A stretch of DNA of 64,000 bases from Streptomyces sp. TLI_105 (GTDB lineage Bacteria > Actinomycetota > Actinomycetes > Streptomycetales > Streptomycetaceae): NCBI RefSeq assembly GCF_900105415.1, contig NZ_FNSM01000001.1, positions 4,694,501-4,758,500 on the forward strand, given 5' to 3'. Made by a program: the position numbers and the translations under genes. Of the stretch, positions 51,827 to 60,649 are shown in pieces. Below the pieces are notes generated by a model that was not told the DNA's origin, did no database searches, and saw only the letters and a program-made list of their open reading frames with translations. Positions within the stretch are counted from its first letter, which is position 1, and every line of letters begins with the position of its first letter.

Positions 51827-52609
51827 TCAGCGCATCAGCTCCCCGGCGTTGACCAGCAGCGACTGCCCCGTGATGGCCCGCGCCCGGTCCGAGGTGAGGA
51901 AGGCCGCCGCCTCCGCCACGTCCCCGTCCGTCGCGAGCTCGGGCAGCGCCATCCGCTCGGTGAGCCGGGCGAGCACCTCGGCCTCCGGCACCCCCTCGGT
52001 GTGCGCGGCGAACTGGACGTACGCCTGGACCGGCGGCCCCCACATCCAGCCCGGCAGCACGGTGTTGACCCGGATCCGGTGCGGTCCCAGCTCGTGCGCG
52101 AGCGAGTACATGGCCGAGGTCAGCGCCCCCTTCGAGGCCGCGTACGCCGCCTGCCGCACCTGCGAGGGCGCCGCCACCGCCGACTGCGTCCCGATGAGGA
52201 CCACCGAGCCGCCGCGCTCCTTCAGCGCCGGCAGGCAGGCCCGGGTCATCCGCAGCGTGCCGAGCAGATTGACGTCGAGGACCCCCTGCCAGGTCCCGAA
52301 GTCGGCGTCCTCCAGGCCCCCGAAGTAGGAGTCCCAGGCGGCGACGTGGACGACCGCGTCGATTCCGCCGAAGCGCTCGACGGCGACCGCGGCGAGGGCC
52401 TCGCACTGCTCCTCGTCGGTGATGTCCGTGACCCGGTACGCGGTGCGGCGGCCCTCCGGGTCGATCTCCGCGGCGGACTTGGCGAGGTTGGCCTCGGTGC
52501 GGGCGCCGAGCACCGCGTTGCCCCCGTCCCGTACCACCGTCTCCGCGATCCGGTGCCCGAGCCCGGCACCGACCCCCGACACGACGACCGTCTTCCCCTG
52601 GAGCAGCAT
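51827..52609 (-). CDS. SDR family oxidoreductase with atypical NNAG motif
   Basis: 260 residues. Cofactor motif 'VVVSGVGAGLGHRIAE' (about residues 7-22); the usual 'NNAG' is 'VVHVAAWDSYFG'; active-site Tyr-x-x-x-Lys is 'AAYAASKGALTSAMY', with Ser in 'IGTQSAVAAP'. ATG 52609 follows GAGGAGG. It reads away from the EthD-like gene with regulon site 10 between them, so it belongs to the same regulon as the genes at 9-34 kb although 18 kb away. Alcohol or ketone conversion is inferred. Confidence 0.87.
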   Translation of the reverse strand: MLLQGKTVVVSGVGAGLGHRIAETVVRDGGNAVLGARTEANLAKSAAEIDPEGRRTAYRVTDITDEEQCEALAAVAVERFGGIDAVVHVAAWDSYFGGLEDADFGTWQGVLDVNLLGTLRMTRACLPALKERGGSVVLIGTQSAVAAPSQVRQAAYAASKGALTSAMYSLAHELGPHRIRVNTVLPGWMWGPPVQAYVQFAAHTEGVPEAEVLARLTERMALPELATDGDVAEAAAFLTSDRARAITGQSLLVNAGELMR

Positions 52610-52638
52610 CCGGATCCTCCTCGACCCTGGCCAAGTAT

Positions 52639-52653
52639 CTGACGGTCCGTCAG
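52639..52653. promoter_or_regulatory. Regulon palindrome, site 10 (CTGACG-GTC-CGTCAG)
   Basis: Near-consensus copy 29 bp upstream of the SDR start (minus) and 48 bp upstream of the EthD-like start (plus). Confidence 0.75.
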
Positions 52654-52701
52654 AGTAGGTGCCTGTCAACGACAAGGGAAGACACGGGAAGGGGTACGAG
52701 A

Positions 52702-53535
52702 GTGAGCGAGGAGACCCGCAGCGAGACGTACGCGGAGCTGGCGGCCCTCGGGCCGTACGGCGTGCGCCCCGGCCACGCGCTGATCACCATGGTCGAACCG
52801 CACCCGGGCCACGAGTACGCCTACAACCGCTGGTACGAGGACGACCACTACTACGCGGGCGCCATGGCCATGCCCTGGATGTACGCCGGTCGGCGCTGGG
52901 TCGCCACCCGCGAACTCCAGGAGCTGCGGCGCCCGGAGAAGTCCGCGGTCGCCCAGCCGGTCACCGCCGGCTGCTACCTCTCCACGTACTGGATCACCGA
53001 GGGCCGCTACGACGACCACATGAAGTGGACCGTCGGCATCAACAAGCGGCTCAACCGCGACGCCCGCGTCCACCACGAGCGCACCCACGTCTTCACCTCG
53101 TTCCAGGACCACGAGGCGACCGTCTACCGCGACGGGGCGGCCGGCCCGCGCGACTTCCACGCCCTCGACCACCCCTACGCCGGGCTGATCCTCCAGGTGA
53201 TCGACGTCGAGGGCCTGCGGCAGCGGGCGGAACTCCTCGACCGGCTGCGCGACCGGGAACTGCCCCGCCGCCTCGCCGGCTCACCGGCGGCGCTGGTGAC
53301 CCTCTTCCGCCCGACTCCGCTGCCCGGCGACCGCATGACGTACGTGAAGCAGGTCGAGGGCGTCGACACCCGGCTGACCCTGCTCTGGTTCCTGGAGCAG
53401 GACCCCCGCGCGTGCTGGACGGAGCACTTCACGGACCTGGAGACCATGGCGTCCCCGGGCGGCCGGGTGGAACTGGTGGCCCCCTTCATCCCGACGATCC
53501 CGGGCACGGACCGCTATGTGGACGAGCTCCGCTGA
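52702..53535 (+). CDS. Ferredoxin-like (EthD-type dimeric barrel) protein, unknown function
   Basis: 277 residues. 'HALITMVEPHPGHEYAYNRWYEDDHYYAGAMAMPWMYAGRRWVA' resembles the start of EthD-like or dimeric alpha/beta-barrel domains, and a second half-module ('TLFRPTPLPGDRMTYVKQVEGVDTRLTLLWFLEQDP') repeats the pattern, so two barrels are likely. His/Tyr/Trp-rich segments ('YEDDHYYAG', 'HHERTHVFTSFQDHE') could line a substrate or metal pocket. GTG 52702 follows GGGAAGGGG. Regulon site 10 links it to the SDR. Function not known. Confidence 0.72.
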   Translation: MSEETRSETYAELAALGPYGVRPGHALITMVEPHPGHEYAYNRWYEDDHYYAGAMAMPWMYAGRRWVATRELQELRRPEKSAVAQPVTAGCYLSTYWITEGRYDDHMKWTVGINKRLNRDARVHHERTHVFTSFQDHEATVYRDGAAGPRDFHALDHPYAGLILQVIDVEGLRQRAELLDRLRDRELPRRLAGSPAALVTLFRPTPLPGDRMTYVKQVEGVDTRLTLLWFLEQDPRACWTEHFTDLETMASPGGRVELVAPFIPTIPGTDRYVDELR

Positions 53536-53567
53536 GGACGGGTTCCACCGAGAGCGAGCTTCACTGA

Positions 53568-53650
53568 GGCCCGGTGGCCCGGTGGCCCGGTGGCCCGGTG
53601 GCCCGGTGGCCCGGAGACCCGGAGACCCGGAGACCCGGAGACCCGGTGGC
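53568..53650 (+). repeat. 9-bp tandem repeat (about nine copies)
   Basis: Five units of CCCGGTGGC are followed by about four of CCCGGAGAC. It lies in the 217-bp gap between the EthD-like and DUF397 genes; no other structure is seen in that gap. Confidence 0.85.
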
Positions 53651-53752
53651 TCCGAGGCTTCCGGGCAAAGGCCGAGCCCCCTCGGCCAGGACGGCGGACC
53701 GGTCGAGAGGGCTCTTCTCGTACTGCTGGTGACGGCGTGCGCGCACCGGGGC

Positions 53753-53953
53753 TCAGAGGGCCCCGTTGCTCACCTCGCCGACGAAGGCGTTCCACGATCC
53801 CGGACCGAAAGAGAGGGACGGACCCTCGGGCGCCTTGGAGTCCCGCACCGCGATCGCGGCCATGACCGGGGACTTCACTTCGACACAGGCCCCGTTCCCA
53901 CCCGAGTACGAGGACTTCGTCCAGGTGTCCGTACCGCCCTGAATAATCGCCAT
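53753..53953 (-). CDS. DUF397 domain protein
   Basis: 66 residues. 'TDTWTKSSYSGGNGACVEVKSPVMAAIAVRDSKAPEGPSLSFGPGSWNAFV' is the complete DUF397 pattern ('WxKSSYSGxxGxCVEVA', 'VRDSKxPxGPxLxF', 'WxAFV'). These small proteins pair with XRE/DUF5753 regulators in streptomycetes and have been tied to antibiotic production and development, in some pairs acting like toxin-antitoxin or regulator-partner sets. The regulator lies 180 bp upstream on the same strand. Confidence 0.9.
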   Translation of the reverse strand: MAIIQGGTDTWTKSSYSGGNGACVEVKSPVMAAIAVRDSKAPEGPSLSFGPGSWNAFVGEVSNGAL

Positions 53954-54132
53954 GCTGCTCACTCCGGTTCTGCCGAGTAGTGTGTCGCGCCAACGTTCTT
54001 GATGGCGTGATCGACGCTACTCGCCGGTCCCGTCCGGTGGGACCGGCGTTCACACGTCCGAGTGGCATATTCCAACCGCGCTTCCGTGAAAGGGATCACG
54101 GGGTGTACGGTGCCTGCCCCGCCCTCCGGCGA

Positions 54133-54993
54133 TCAGCCCTGGGCATGCTTCTTCGCCATTTTCGAGATGAACTCCCGCGTCTGCTCCACGTTCAGCGCCT
54201 GCGCCCTGAGGTGCTCGTACATGACGGAGTACTTGCCGACGTCCTGCGCCTTCTCCAGGTACAGGTCGCTCGTCACGCCCTCGATGTAGACGACGCTGGA
54301 GTCCGAGGTGTCCGGGAACTCCAGGATCGAGTACTGCCCGCTGATCCCCGGATGCGCGCCCATCTCGAAGGGGATCACCTGCACGGTCACGTGCGGCAGG
54401 TGCGACTGCTCGATCAGGTGCTCCAGCTGCTCGACCATCAGCTGCCGGCTGCCCACGATCCGGTGCAGGGCGCCCTCGTCGATCACCGCCCACAGGCGCA
54501 GCGGACGCTCCTCGTCACGGATCCGGTCCTGGCGGCGGGTCCGGACCGTGACCCGCTTCTCGATCTCCGCCGGCGTCGACTCCGGCATCGCGCCGGAGAT
54601 CACGGCCTCCGCGTACGCGGGAGTCTGGAGCAGGCCCGGGATGATCTGCGACTCGTACATCCGCAGGCTCTCCGCGTCCGTCTCCAGACCGATGTAGACG
54701 CTGTACGGGATGTCGCCGAAGGCGTGCCACCAGCCCTGCTGGCGCGAGTCCTTGGCCATCTGCATGAGGGAGTCGACCATGCGCTCGTCCTCGACCTCGT
54801 ACACACCGCACAGGTCCCGGACGTCACGCTGGCTGATGGAGCGACGACCGTTCTCCAGCCGGCTGATCTTGGACTGGGAGACGAGGAGACGCTCGGCGAC
54901 CTGCTCGGCCGTCATGTTCTTCGCCTCGCGGAGCTTGCGCAGCTCCTGGCCCAATCGGCGTCGCCTGACGGTGGGGTTGACGTTGGACGCCAC
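54133..54993 (-). CDS. XRE-type helix-turn-helix regulator with DUF5753 sensor domain
   Basis: 286 residues. The HTH spans about residues 14-65 ('LGQELRKLREAKNMTAEQVAERLLVSQSKISRLENG'), followed by a DUF5753 domain ('YIGLETDAESLRMYESQIIPGLLQTPAYAEAVI', 'QDRIRDEERPLRLWAVIDEGALHRIVG', 'LPHVTVQVIPFEMGAHPGISGQYSILEF'). GTG 54993 follows GGAGG. It is the usual partner of the DUF397 gene downstream. The 221 bp upstream to the GPP34 stop hold its promoter, with no obvious palindrome. Confidence 0.92.
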   Translation of the reverse strand: MASNVNPTVRRRRLGQELRKLREAKNMTAEQVAERLLVSQSKISRLENGRRSISQRDVRDLCGVYEVEDERMVDSLMQMAKDSRQQGWWHAFGDIPYSVYIGLETDAESLRMYESQIIPGLLQTPAYAEAVISGAMPESTPAEIEKRVTVRTRRQDRIRDEERPLRLWAVIDEGALHRIVGSRQLMVEQLEHLIEQSHLPHVTVQVIPFEMGAHPGISGQYSILEFPDTSDSSVVYIEGVTSDLYLEKAQDVGKYSVMYEHLRAQALNVEQTREFISKMAKKHAQG

Positions 54994-55214
54994 GGAAACT
55001 GCACCTCCGGCTGTCTGCTGCGTAGCTGTGAGTATCTACCGCTTGGCAGACTGCCACCAATGGCCGGGTGCGCGCTGGGAAAACAGGACAACGCACATGT
55101 GCGGGGCGGCCGTCCAGGCCGCCCCGCACACCTGTGCGGCTCTCGGGATGGTTCCAGGTGGTTCGTGGTGCTGGTTCGTGGTGCAGGTACGGAGTGGTGC
55201 TCGCCGTGCGACGG

Positions 55215-55913
55215 TCAGTGCGCGACCGCGCGGGCCATGCTGCCGCGAGGCTGCGCCGGGACGCCCGCGGCGCTCCGGCGGGGCTGTGCCGCCGCGCCGT
55301 TCTGGACGTCCATCACGGCGTGCGCCACGAGTCCGCCCATCGGGTCGTGCCGGATCAGGTCGCGCAGCCGGGACCGCGACGACCGTCCTTCGTTGCCGGG
55401 GTACAGGTGCTTGCCGAGACCGACCGCGTGGGCCAGCGCGGCAAGCGCCGCGGTCCGCGGGTCCGGCGGTACGCCGGTGCGGATCGCACTGTCCAGCCGG
55501 GCACGGATCTCCCGACTGATCGCCGTGTCCGTCGCCTGGTAGCGAGTCGTCGGCAACACCCCGCACATCTGGCCCTCCACGGCATGCACCATGCCGCATC
55601 GCTCCAGATGCGAGAGATACGTCTGACGGAGCCCCAGCCGGGGCCCGCCGATCCAGTGGACGGCCCGAACCGGGCTGCCGCGCCTGCGCAGCAGCTCCAG
55701 TGCGGAGTCCAGTGTCGGATCTCCGGTCGGCCGTGGCATCACCACGGCGATACGATCCCCGTCAGGGGCTATCCGGCCTGCCAGAGCCAGCTCCACTAGC
55801 TGTGCTCCGGCCAGACCGAGGTCGAGCGACTGCGGCTGCGCTGTGGTACCCGTGGTCGGGTCCAGAGCGAGCAACAGAAGCTCTTCCGGAATAGTTCTGC
55901 GGCTCCTGCCCAT
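55215..55913 (-). CDS. GPP34 (GOLPH3/VPS74) family protein
   Basis: 232 residues. 'TIPEELLLLALDPTTGTTAQPQSLDLGLAGAQLVELALAGRI' is the GPP34 start, followed by 'ALELLRRRGSPVRAVHWIGGP' and 'TYLSHLERCGMVHAVEG' with an acidic to basic tail. In eukaryotes the fold binds phosphatidylinositol-4-phosphate; actinomycete members are of unknown role, often linked to development or secretion. It diverges from the D-Ala-D-Ala carboxypeptidase gene with a 183-bp promoter gap. Confidence 0.85.
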   Translation of the reverse strand: MGRSRRTIPEELLLLALDPTTGTTAQPQSLDLGLAGAQLVELALAGRIAPDGDRIAVVMPRPTGDPTLDSALELLRRRGSPVRAVHWIGGPRLGLRQTYLSHLERCGMVHAVEGQMCGVLPTTRYQATDTAISREIRARLDSAIRTGVPPDPRTAALAALAHAVGLGKHLYPGNEGRSSRSRLRDLIRHDPMGGLVAHAVMDVQNGAAAQPRRSAAGVPAQPRGSMARAVAH

Positions 55914-56096
55914 CCATGCCTCCCCGCGTGGATGAATGACAGGGTGACCCCTCTCACATTCATCTGTCGAGAGTGCCTGGGTGGTTCATCCGGGAACCAG
56001 TAGGTATGTCGTTCTCGTCTAGCACGGGAGCCAAGGGGTTCACACAGGACACTGTTAGACGGTTCGGACGTACGTATGACGCATGGAGGAGGCACG

Positions 56097-58466
56097 GTGG
56101 CGGGCGAGTCCCCCGACAAGGCGGAGCAGCAGGGGTCGTCTCAGGAGACGGCGGCCTCGGGCGGCGGCGGCCGGGATCCTCGGCTTTCCGTGCTCCGCGG
56201 GTCAGAGTCCTCGCCGTCCTCGGCGGTCCAGGTCGACCAGCCGACGGCCGTGTTCAAGAACCTGACGCCGCGCACGCCCGAGGACGACGAGCCGAAGACG
56301 GACTCGAAGCCGGAGTCGGGAGCTGAGCCCGAGCCGGAGTCCGAGTCCGAGTCCGGGTCTGAGCCCGGTGCGGAGGGCGACCGTCTGAAGGCGGCCGTGG
56401 CGGCGTGGGTCGCGACGGCGGAGGAGCCGGAGAAGTCGGAGAGACCGGAGGAGCCGGAGGCGAAGGCGTCGGTCGAGGAGACCGAGCCGGAGGAGACCGA
56501 CGAGCCCGAGCCGGAGGACGAGGCCGAGGGTGACGACTCCGAGGCCGGGGACTCCGAGGCCGAGGACGAGCCGCAGGACGACGAGACGGACGACGAGTCC
56601 GACGACGAGACGGACGAGGAGTCCGTCGAGGACGTCGAGGACAAGGCGCCCTCCGCTTCCTGGTTCGCCGCGCGGAAGGCGGCCGCCGACGAGAAGCGGG
56701 CGGAGGCCTCGGACGCGACCGATTCCACCGACGCTTCCGACGCTTCCGACGCTTCGGACGCGACCGACTCCACCGAAGCCTCGGACACGACCGACTCTTC
56801 CGATTCCTCCGACTCCTCCGATTCCTCGGAGGACGAGGAGCCCGTCGACCAGCCGACGACCATGTTCAAGATGGTCCGTCCGCCCGTCGTGGACCAGCCG
56901 ACGACCGCCCTGAAGCTCCCGTCCGGTCTGACCGCGGACTCCGACAGCGAGCGCACCAGTGTCTTCCGTGCGCTGCGCCCCGACATCCCGGCCGAGCAGA
57001 AGGCCGAGAAGGCCGAGAGGGCGGCCCAGGAGGCCGCCAAGGCCTCCGCCGCCCCGGCGGCCGCCCCCAAGGCCCCTGAGGCCCCCAAGGCCCCCGCGTC
57101 CAAGGAGTCCGCGCCCGCCCCCGTACCGTCGCCGGCGTCGCTCGCCGAGCCGGAGCGGACCCGGCAGCAGCCGCTGCCTCCGCTGCCCCCACTCGACCTC
57201 CTCGCGGAGCTGACGAACACGCCGCCCCCGCCGCCGAACGCGCTGCGGACGACCCTGCGCCGGGTGCGGATCTGGACCCCGCTGGTCCTGCTCCTCCTGA
57301 TCGTCTTTGCGATCGTGCAGATGGTCCGCCCGCTGCCCGCGCCCGCGCTGACGCTGTCGGCCGAGCCGACGTTCACCTTCGGCGGCGGCAAACTGCAGAT
57401 GCCGTGGCCCGACGAGGGGCAGGGCGCCGTCGAGGTCGAGGGCGTCGGTTCCATGGGCCTGTACGGAGCGCAGAAGCCGGCCCCGATCGCGTCCGTGACC
57501 AAGACGATGACGGCGTACGTGATCCTCCGCGACCACCCGATCAAGGGGAAGCAGCAGGGGCCCGAGATCACGATCGACAAGAAGGCCGCCGACCAGGCGA
57601 AGCACGATTCGGAGTCGACGGCGCCGGTCCAGGAGGGTCAGACCTACACGGAGAAGGAGCTCCTTGAGCTCCTGATGATCCCCTCCGCGAACAACGTGGC
57701 CCGGCTGCTCGCCCGCTGGGACGCCGGTTCGGAGGCCGCGTTCGTCGAGAAGATGAACGCCGCCGCGAAGGACCTGGGCATGACCCAGTCCACGTACACG
57801 GACCCGTCCGGTCTCCTCGACAGCACCATGTCGACGCCGCAGGACCAGCTGAAGCTGGCGAAGGCGGTCATGCAGTACGACGTGTTCCGCGAGATCGTGA
57901 ACATGCCGAACGTGACGGTCGACGGCATCCCCGGCCGGATCGAGAACAACAACAACATCCTGCTCCACGACGGCGTGAGCGGCATCAAGACCGGCTCCTC
58001 CACCCCGGCCGGCGGCAACCTGCTCTGGGCGGCGAACACCGTCGTGGACGGCCAGAACCGCCGCATCCTCGGCATCGTCATGGGGGCGAAGAACGCCAAG
58101 ATGCTCATCGACAAGCTCCAGCTGGCCATCGACAACAGCCTCAAGCTGATCCAGCAGGCCCAGAAGGACGTCACCTCGGCGGCGGTCGTCAAGAAGGGGC
58201 AGGTCCTCGGCTACGTGGACGACGGTCTCGGCGGCCGGACCCCGGTCGTGGCCACCAAGGAGCTCAAGGCGGTCGGCTGGCCGGGCCTCCAGGTGAAGCT
58301 GGAGCTCACGGATGGCGGAAAGGCCGTCCCGCACTTCGGCAAGGCGGGCGACATCGTCGGCCAGGTGTCCATCGGCACCGGCGCCGGCAAGGTCAGCTCC
58401 CCGGTCGCCCTGCAGGCCGACCTGATGGAGCCCGGCTTCGACAAGAAGCTGACCCACCTGGGCTGA
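56097..58466 (+). CDS. D-alanyl-D-alanine carboxypeptidase (S11) with long acidic N-terminal region
   Basis: 789 residues. Residues 1-385 are disordered and highly acidic, with four copies of a Thr-containing motif related to 'DQPTTxFKxxRP' ('QPTAVFKNLTP', 'QPTTMFKMVRP', 'QPTTALKLPSG', 'RTSVFRALRP'). A transmembrane helix follows (about 391-411, 'PLVLLLLIVFAIVQMV'). The S11 catalytic domain has Ser466-x-x-Lys ('SVTK'), 'SAN' at 530 and 'KTG' at 631, so it should trim peptidoglycan outside the cell. GTG 56097 follows GGAGGA; ATG 56076 is an alternative. The cytoplasmic tail motifs resemble phospho-Thr sites for kinase or FHA contacts (inference). Confidence 0.92.
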   Translation: MAGESPDKAEQQGSSQETAASGGGGRDPRLSVLRGSESSPSSAVQVDQPTAVFKNLTPRTPEDDEPKTDSKPESGAEPEPESESESGSEPGAEGDRLKAAVAAWVATAEEPEKSERPEEPEAKASVEETEPEETDEPEPEDEAEGDDSEAGDSEAEDEPQDDETDDESDDETDEESVEDVEDKAPSASWFAARKAAADEKRAEASDATDSTDASDASDASDATDSTEASDTTDSSDSSDSSDSSEDEEPVDQPTTMFKMVRPPVVDQPTTALKLPSGLTADSDSERTSVFRALRPDIPAEQKAEKAERAAQEAAKASAAPAAAPKAPEAPKAPASKESAPAPVPSPASLAEPERTRQQPLPPLPPLDLLAELTNTPPPPPNALRTTLRRVRIWTPLVLLLLIVFAIVQMVRPLPAPALTLSAEPTFTFGGGKLQMPWPDEGQGAVEVEGVGSMGLYGAQKPAPIASVTKTMTAYVILRDHPIKGKQQGPEITIDKKAADQAKHDSESTAPVQEGQTYTEKELLELLMIPSANNVARLLARWDAGSEAAFVEKMNAAAKDLGMTQSTYTDPSGLLDSTMSTPQDQLKLAKAVMQYDVFREIVNMPNVTVDGIPGRIENNNNILLHDGVSGIKTGSSTPAGGNLLWAANTVVDGQNRRILGIVMGAKNAKMLIDKLQLAIDNSLKLIQQAQKDVTSAAVVKKGQVLGYVDDGLGGRTPVVATKELKAVGWPGLQVKLELTDGGKAVPHFGKAGDIVGQVSIGTGAGKVSSPVALQADLMEPGFDKKLTHLG

Positions 58467-58479
58467 GGCCACCCGCTCG

Positions 58480-58512
58480 GCCGGGCTCCCCGGATTCTCC
58501 GGGGAGCCCGGC
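58480..58512. terminator. Hairpin terminator after the carboxypeptidase gene
   Basis: Perfect 15-bp stem GCCGGGCTCCCCGGA / TCCGGGGAGCCCGGC with a TTC loop, 14 bp after the stop. Confidence 0.88.
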
Positions 58513-58599
58513 TGTTAGCGTTTCCGGGGGGACGAGACGCACGCGTGACCACGCGAGAAGCGGGAAGAGAGCCGGGCAGCAGCACGGGAAAGGGCCGCA

Positions 58600-60519
58600 G
58601 TGACCACCGCCGAGCCGACACGCGCCGACCGCGCGGACTCCGACCCCGACGTCTACCGTGATGCCCATGAAGCTCGTGACACCGACGGCGGCTCGTCCAC
58701 GGATATCGGACCCTCTTCGCTCCCGCGAATAGTGCTCCCGACGCAGCGGCCCGCCCCGGCCCCGGCCCCGGCACCGTCCGCCCCCACCCCCGCCCCCGCC
58801 CGTGCCCCGCGGCGCAAGCGCCGCTACACGGTCATGGCGGCCACCGGGCTCGCCGCCCTCACCCACGTCCTGTGGTTCTTCCTCTTCGCGAACAGCGGCG
58901 GGGACCTGGCCGCGCAGGACGCCTGGGCCGAGTTCGTCGGACGGCACCCGGACTCCGCGTACAACCTGGCCTGGTACGGCGGGATGCACCCCGTCTCGTA
59001 CAGCGTGGTCTCGCCCTACCTGATGTCGGTGCTCGGCGTCCGCAGCACGATGATGGTGGCGGGGACGCTGTCGGCCGGCCTGACCGCGCTGATCCTGGTG
59101 CGGGTGCGGGCGGTCCGCAACCCGTTGGTCTGCTCGATCGCGGGCGTCTTCGCCTTCCTCTGCAACGCGCTCTCGGGCCGGGTGACCTTCGGCCTCGGCA
59201 TGATGTTCGCGCTCGGCGCGGTCGCCGCCGTCTTCTGCTGGCCGTACCGCTGGCGCCGCAAACGCTGGGCGAAGGCGGCGGTCGCCGCCCCGCTGGCCGG
59301 TCTGGCGACGGCGTGCAGCCCGGTCGCGGGCCTGTTCCTCGGCATCGCGGCGGCGGCACTGTTCCTGAACAAACGGCGCCCGGGCGCGTACGCCCTGGGC
59401 CTCGCCCCGGTCGCGGTGGTCGCCCTCTCCTCCTGGCTCTTCCCCTTCTCCGGCACGCAGCCGATGGCCTTCGGCTCGACGGCCCTCCCGCTGCTCTTCG
59501 GCGTCCTGACGTTCGTGCTCGTCCCGAAGACCTGGCGGACGGTCCGCACGGGGGCGGCGGTCTACACGATCGGCACACTCCTGACCTGGCTGATCGACTC
59601 CCAGATCGGCTCGAACATCTCCCGGCTGCCGATGCTCTTCGCGGGCGTCGTGCTGCTCGCGGCCCTGCCGTACACGGCGCCGCGCTCGCGCCGCTGGTAC
59701 GCGCTGCTGCTCGCCGTCGCGGGGCTGAACTTCTGGATCGGCTTCAAGGGCGTCGACGACGTCATCCGCACCGCGCCGGACGCGTCCTGGGCGCGCGAGC
59801 TCGCACCGCTCGTCAACCAGCTCCAGGTCCGGGACGCGGGCAAGGCGCGGGTCGAGGTCGTGCCGGCGTCCAGCCACCGCGAGTCCTCCGCGCTCAGCCC
59901 GTACATCAACCTGGCGCGCGGCTGGAACCGTCAGGCGGACATGGAGCGCAACCCCCTCTTCTACGACGACACGCTGAACGCCGCGAACTACCGGGACTGG
60001 CTCCACCGCTGGGCCGTCCACTACGTCGTCCTGCCCACCGGAGCCCCCGACTCGGGCGCCGAGCAGGAGGCGGAGCTGGTCGTCGAGGGCCTGCCGTACC
60101 TGAGGCAGATCTGGTCGGACGAGAACTGGCGGCTGTACGAGGTGCAGAACCCGACCCCTCTCGCCGACCCGCCGGCCGAGGTGCAGAGCGCCGAGGAGAA
60201 CGAGGTCGTGATCCGGGTCGACAGCCCCGGCCGGGTCCTGATCCGCGTCCCGTACTCGCCCTGGCTCGCCCTCATGGACGAGAACGGCGGCAAGATCGAA
60301 CCGCCGAAGGAGACGGAGGCCTCGAAGCTGGCCCGCGAGGCGTCGGAGACCGAACTCCCCAAGGTCTTCGCCAACGAGGAGGGCTGCCTCTTCAAGGCCG
60401 AGGCGGACCCGGAGGGCGACGAATGGACGGAACTCGTCGCCCCGAAGGCGGGCGTCTACCGCCTGGGAGCCCCCTACAAGCTCTCGCGCGGCACGGCCTG
60501 CCCGGAAGAACTCCGCTGA
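58600..60519 (+). CDS. Polytopic membrane protein, GT-C/MFS-like, unknown function
   Basis: 639 residues. A disordered Pro/Ala N-terminus (to about 72) precedes about ten hydrophobic helices (75-400), including 'TVMAATGLAALTHVLWFFLFANSGG' with an early Asp/Trp loop ('AAQDAWAEFVGRHPDSAYNLAWYGGMHPVSYSVVSPY'). The C-terminal 240 residues are soluble. The first periplasmic loop resembles those of GT-C glycosyltransferases that use polyprenyl-phosphate sugars, but no family is certain. GTG 58600 is 133 bp after the carboxypeptidase stop and beyond its terminator. A role in cell-envelope assembly is a guess from the neighbour. Confidence 0.72.
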   Translation: MTTAEPTRADRADSDPDVYRDAHEARDTDGGSSTDIGPSSLPRIVLPTQRPAPAPAPAPSAPTPAPARAPRRKRRYTVMAATGLAALTHVLWFFLFANSGGDLAAQDAWAEFVGRHPDSAYNLAWYGGMHPVSYSVVSPYLMSVLGVRSTMMVAGTLSAGLTALILVRVRAVRNPLVCSIAGVFAFLCNALSGRVTFGLGMMFALGAVAAVFCWPYRWRRKRWAKAAVAAPLAGLATACSPVAGLFLGIAAAALFLNKRRPGAYALGLAPVAVVALSSWLFPFSGTQPMAFGSTALPLLFGVLTFVLVPKTWRTVRTGAAVYTIGTLLTWLIDSQIGSNISRLPMLFAGVVLLAALPYTAPRSRRWYALLLAVAGLNFWIGFKGVDDVIRTAPDASWARELAPLVNQLQVRDAGKARVEVVPASSHRESSALSPYINLARGWNRQADMERNPLFYDDTLNAANYRDWLHRWAVHYVVLPTGAPDSGAEQEAELVVEGLPYLRQIWSDENWRLYEVQNPTPLADPPAEVQSAEENEVVIRVDSPGRVLIRVPYSPWLALMDENGGKIEPPKETEASKLAREASETELPKVFANEEGCLFKAEADPEGDEWTELVAPKAGVYRLGAPYKLSRGTACPEELR

Positions 60520-60649
60520 CCGCCCTGCGCTGACGGCGAGTGACCCTACGGGTGAACCGTCCGTCACTCTGTGAACCCGGTCGATCGCGTAACGCTAGGC
60601 TCGCGGGCATTGCCGCAGCCGTGCGGCGGACCGAGATAGGGGCATCCGA

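Noticed and set aside
53568..53650. Possible CRISPR or coding repeat
   Set aside because: A 9-bp simple tandem repeat without spacers; the open frames through it are translations of the repeat.
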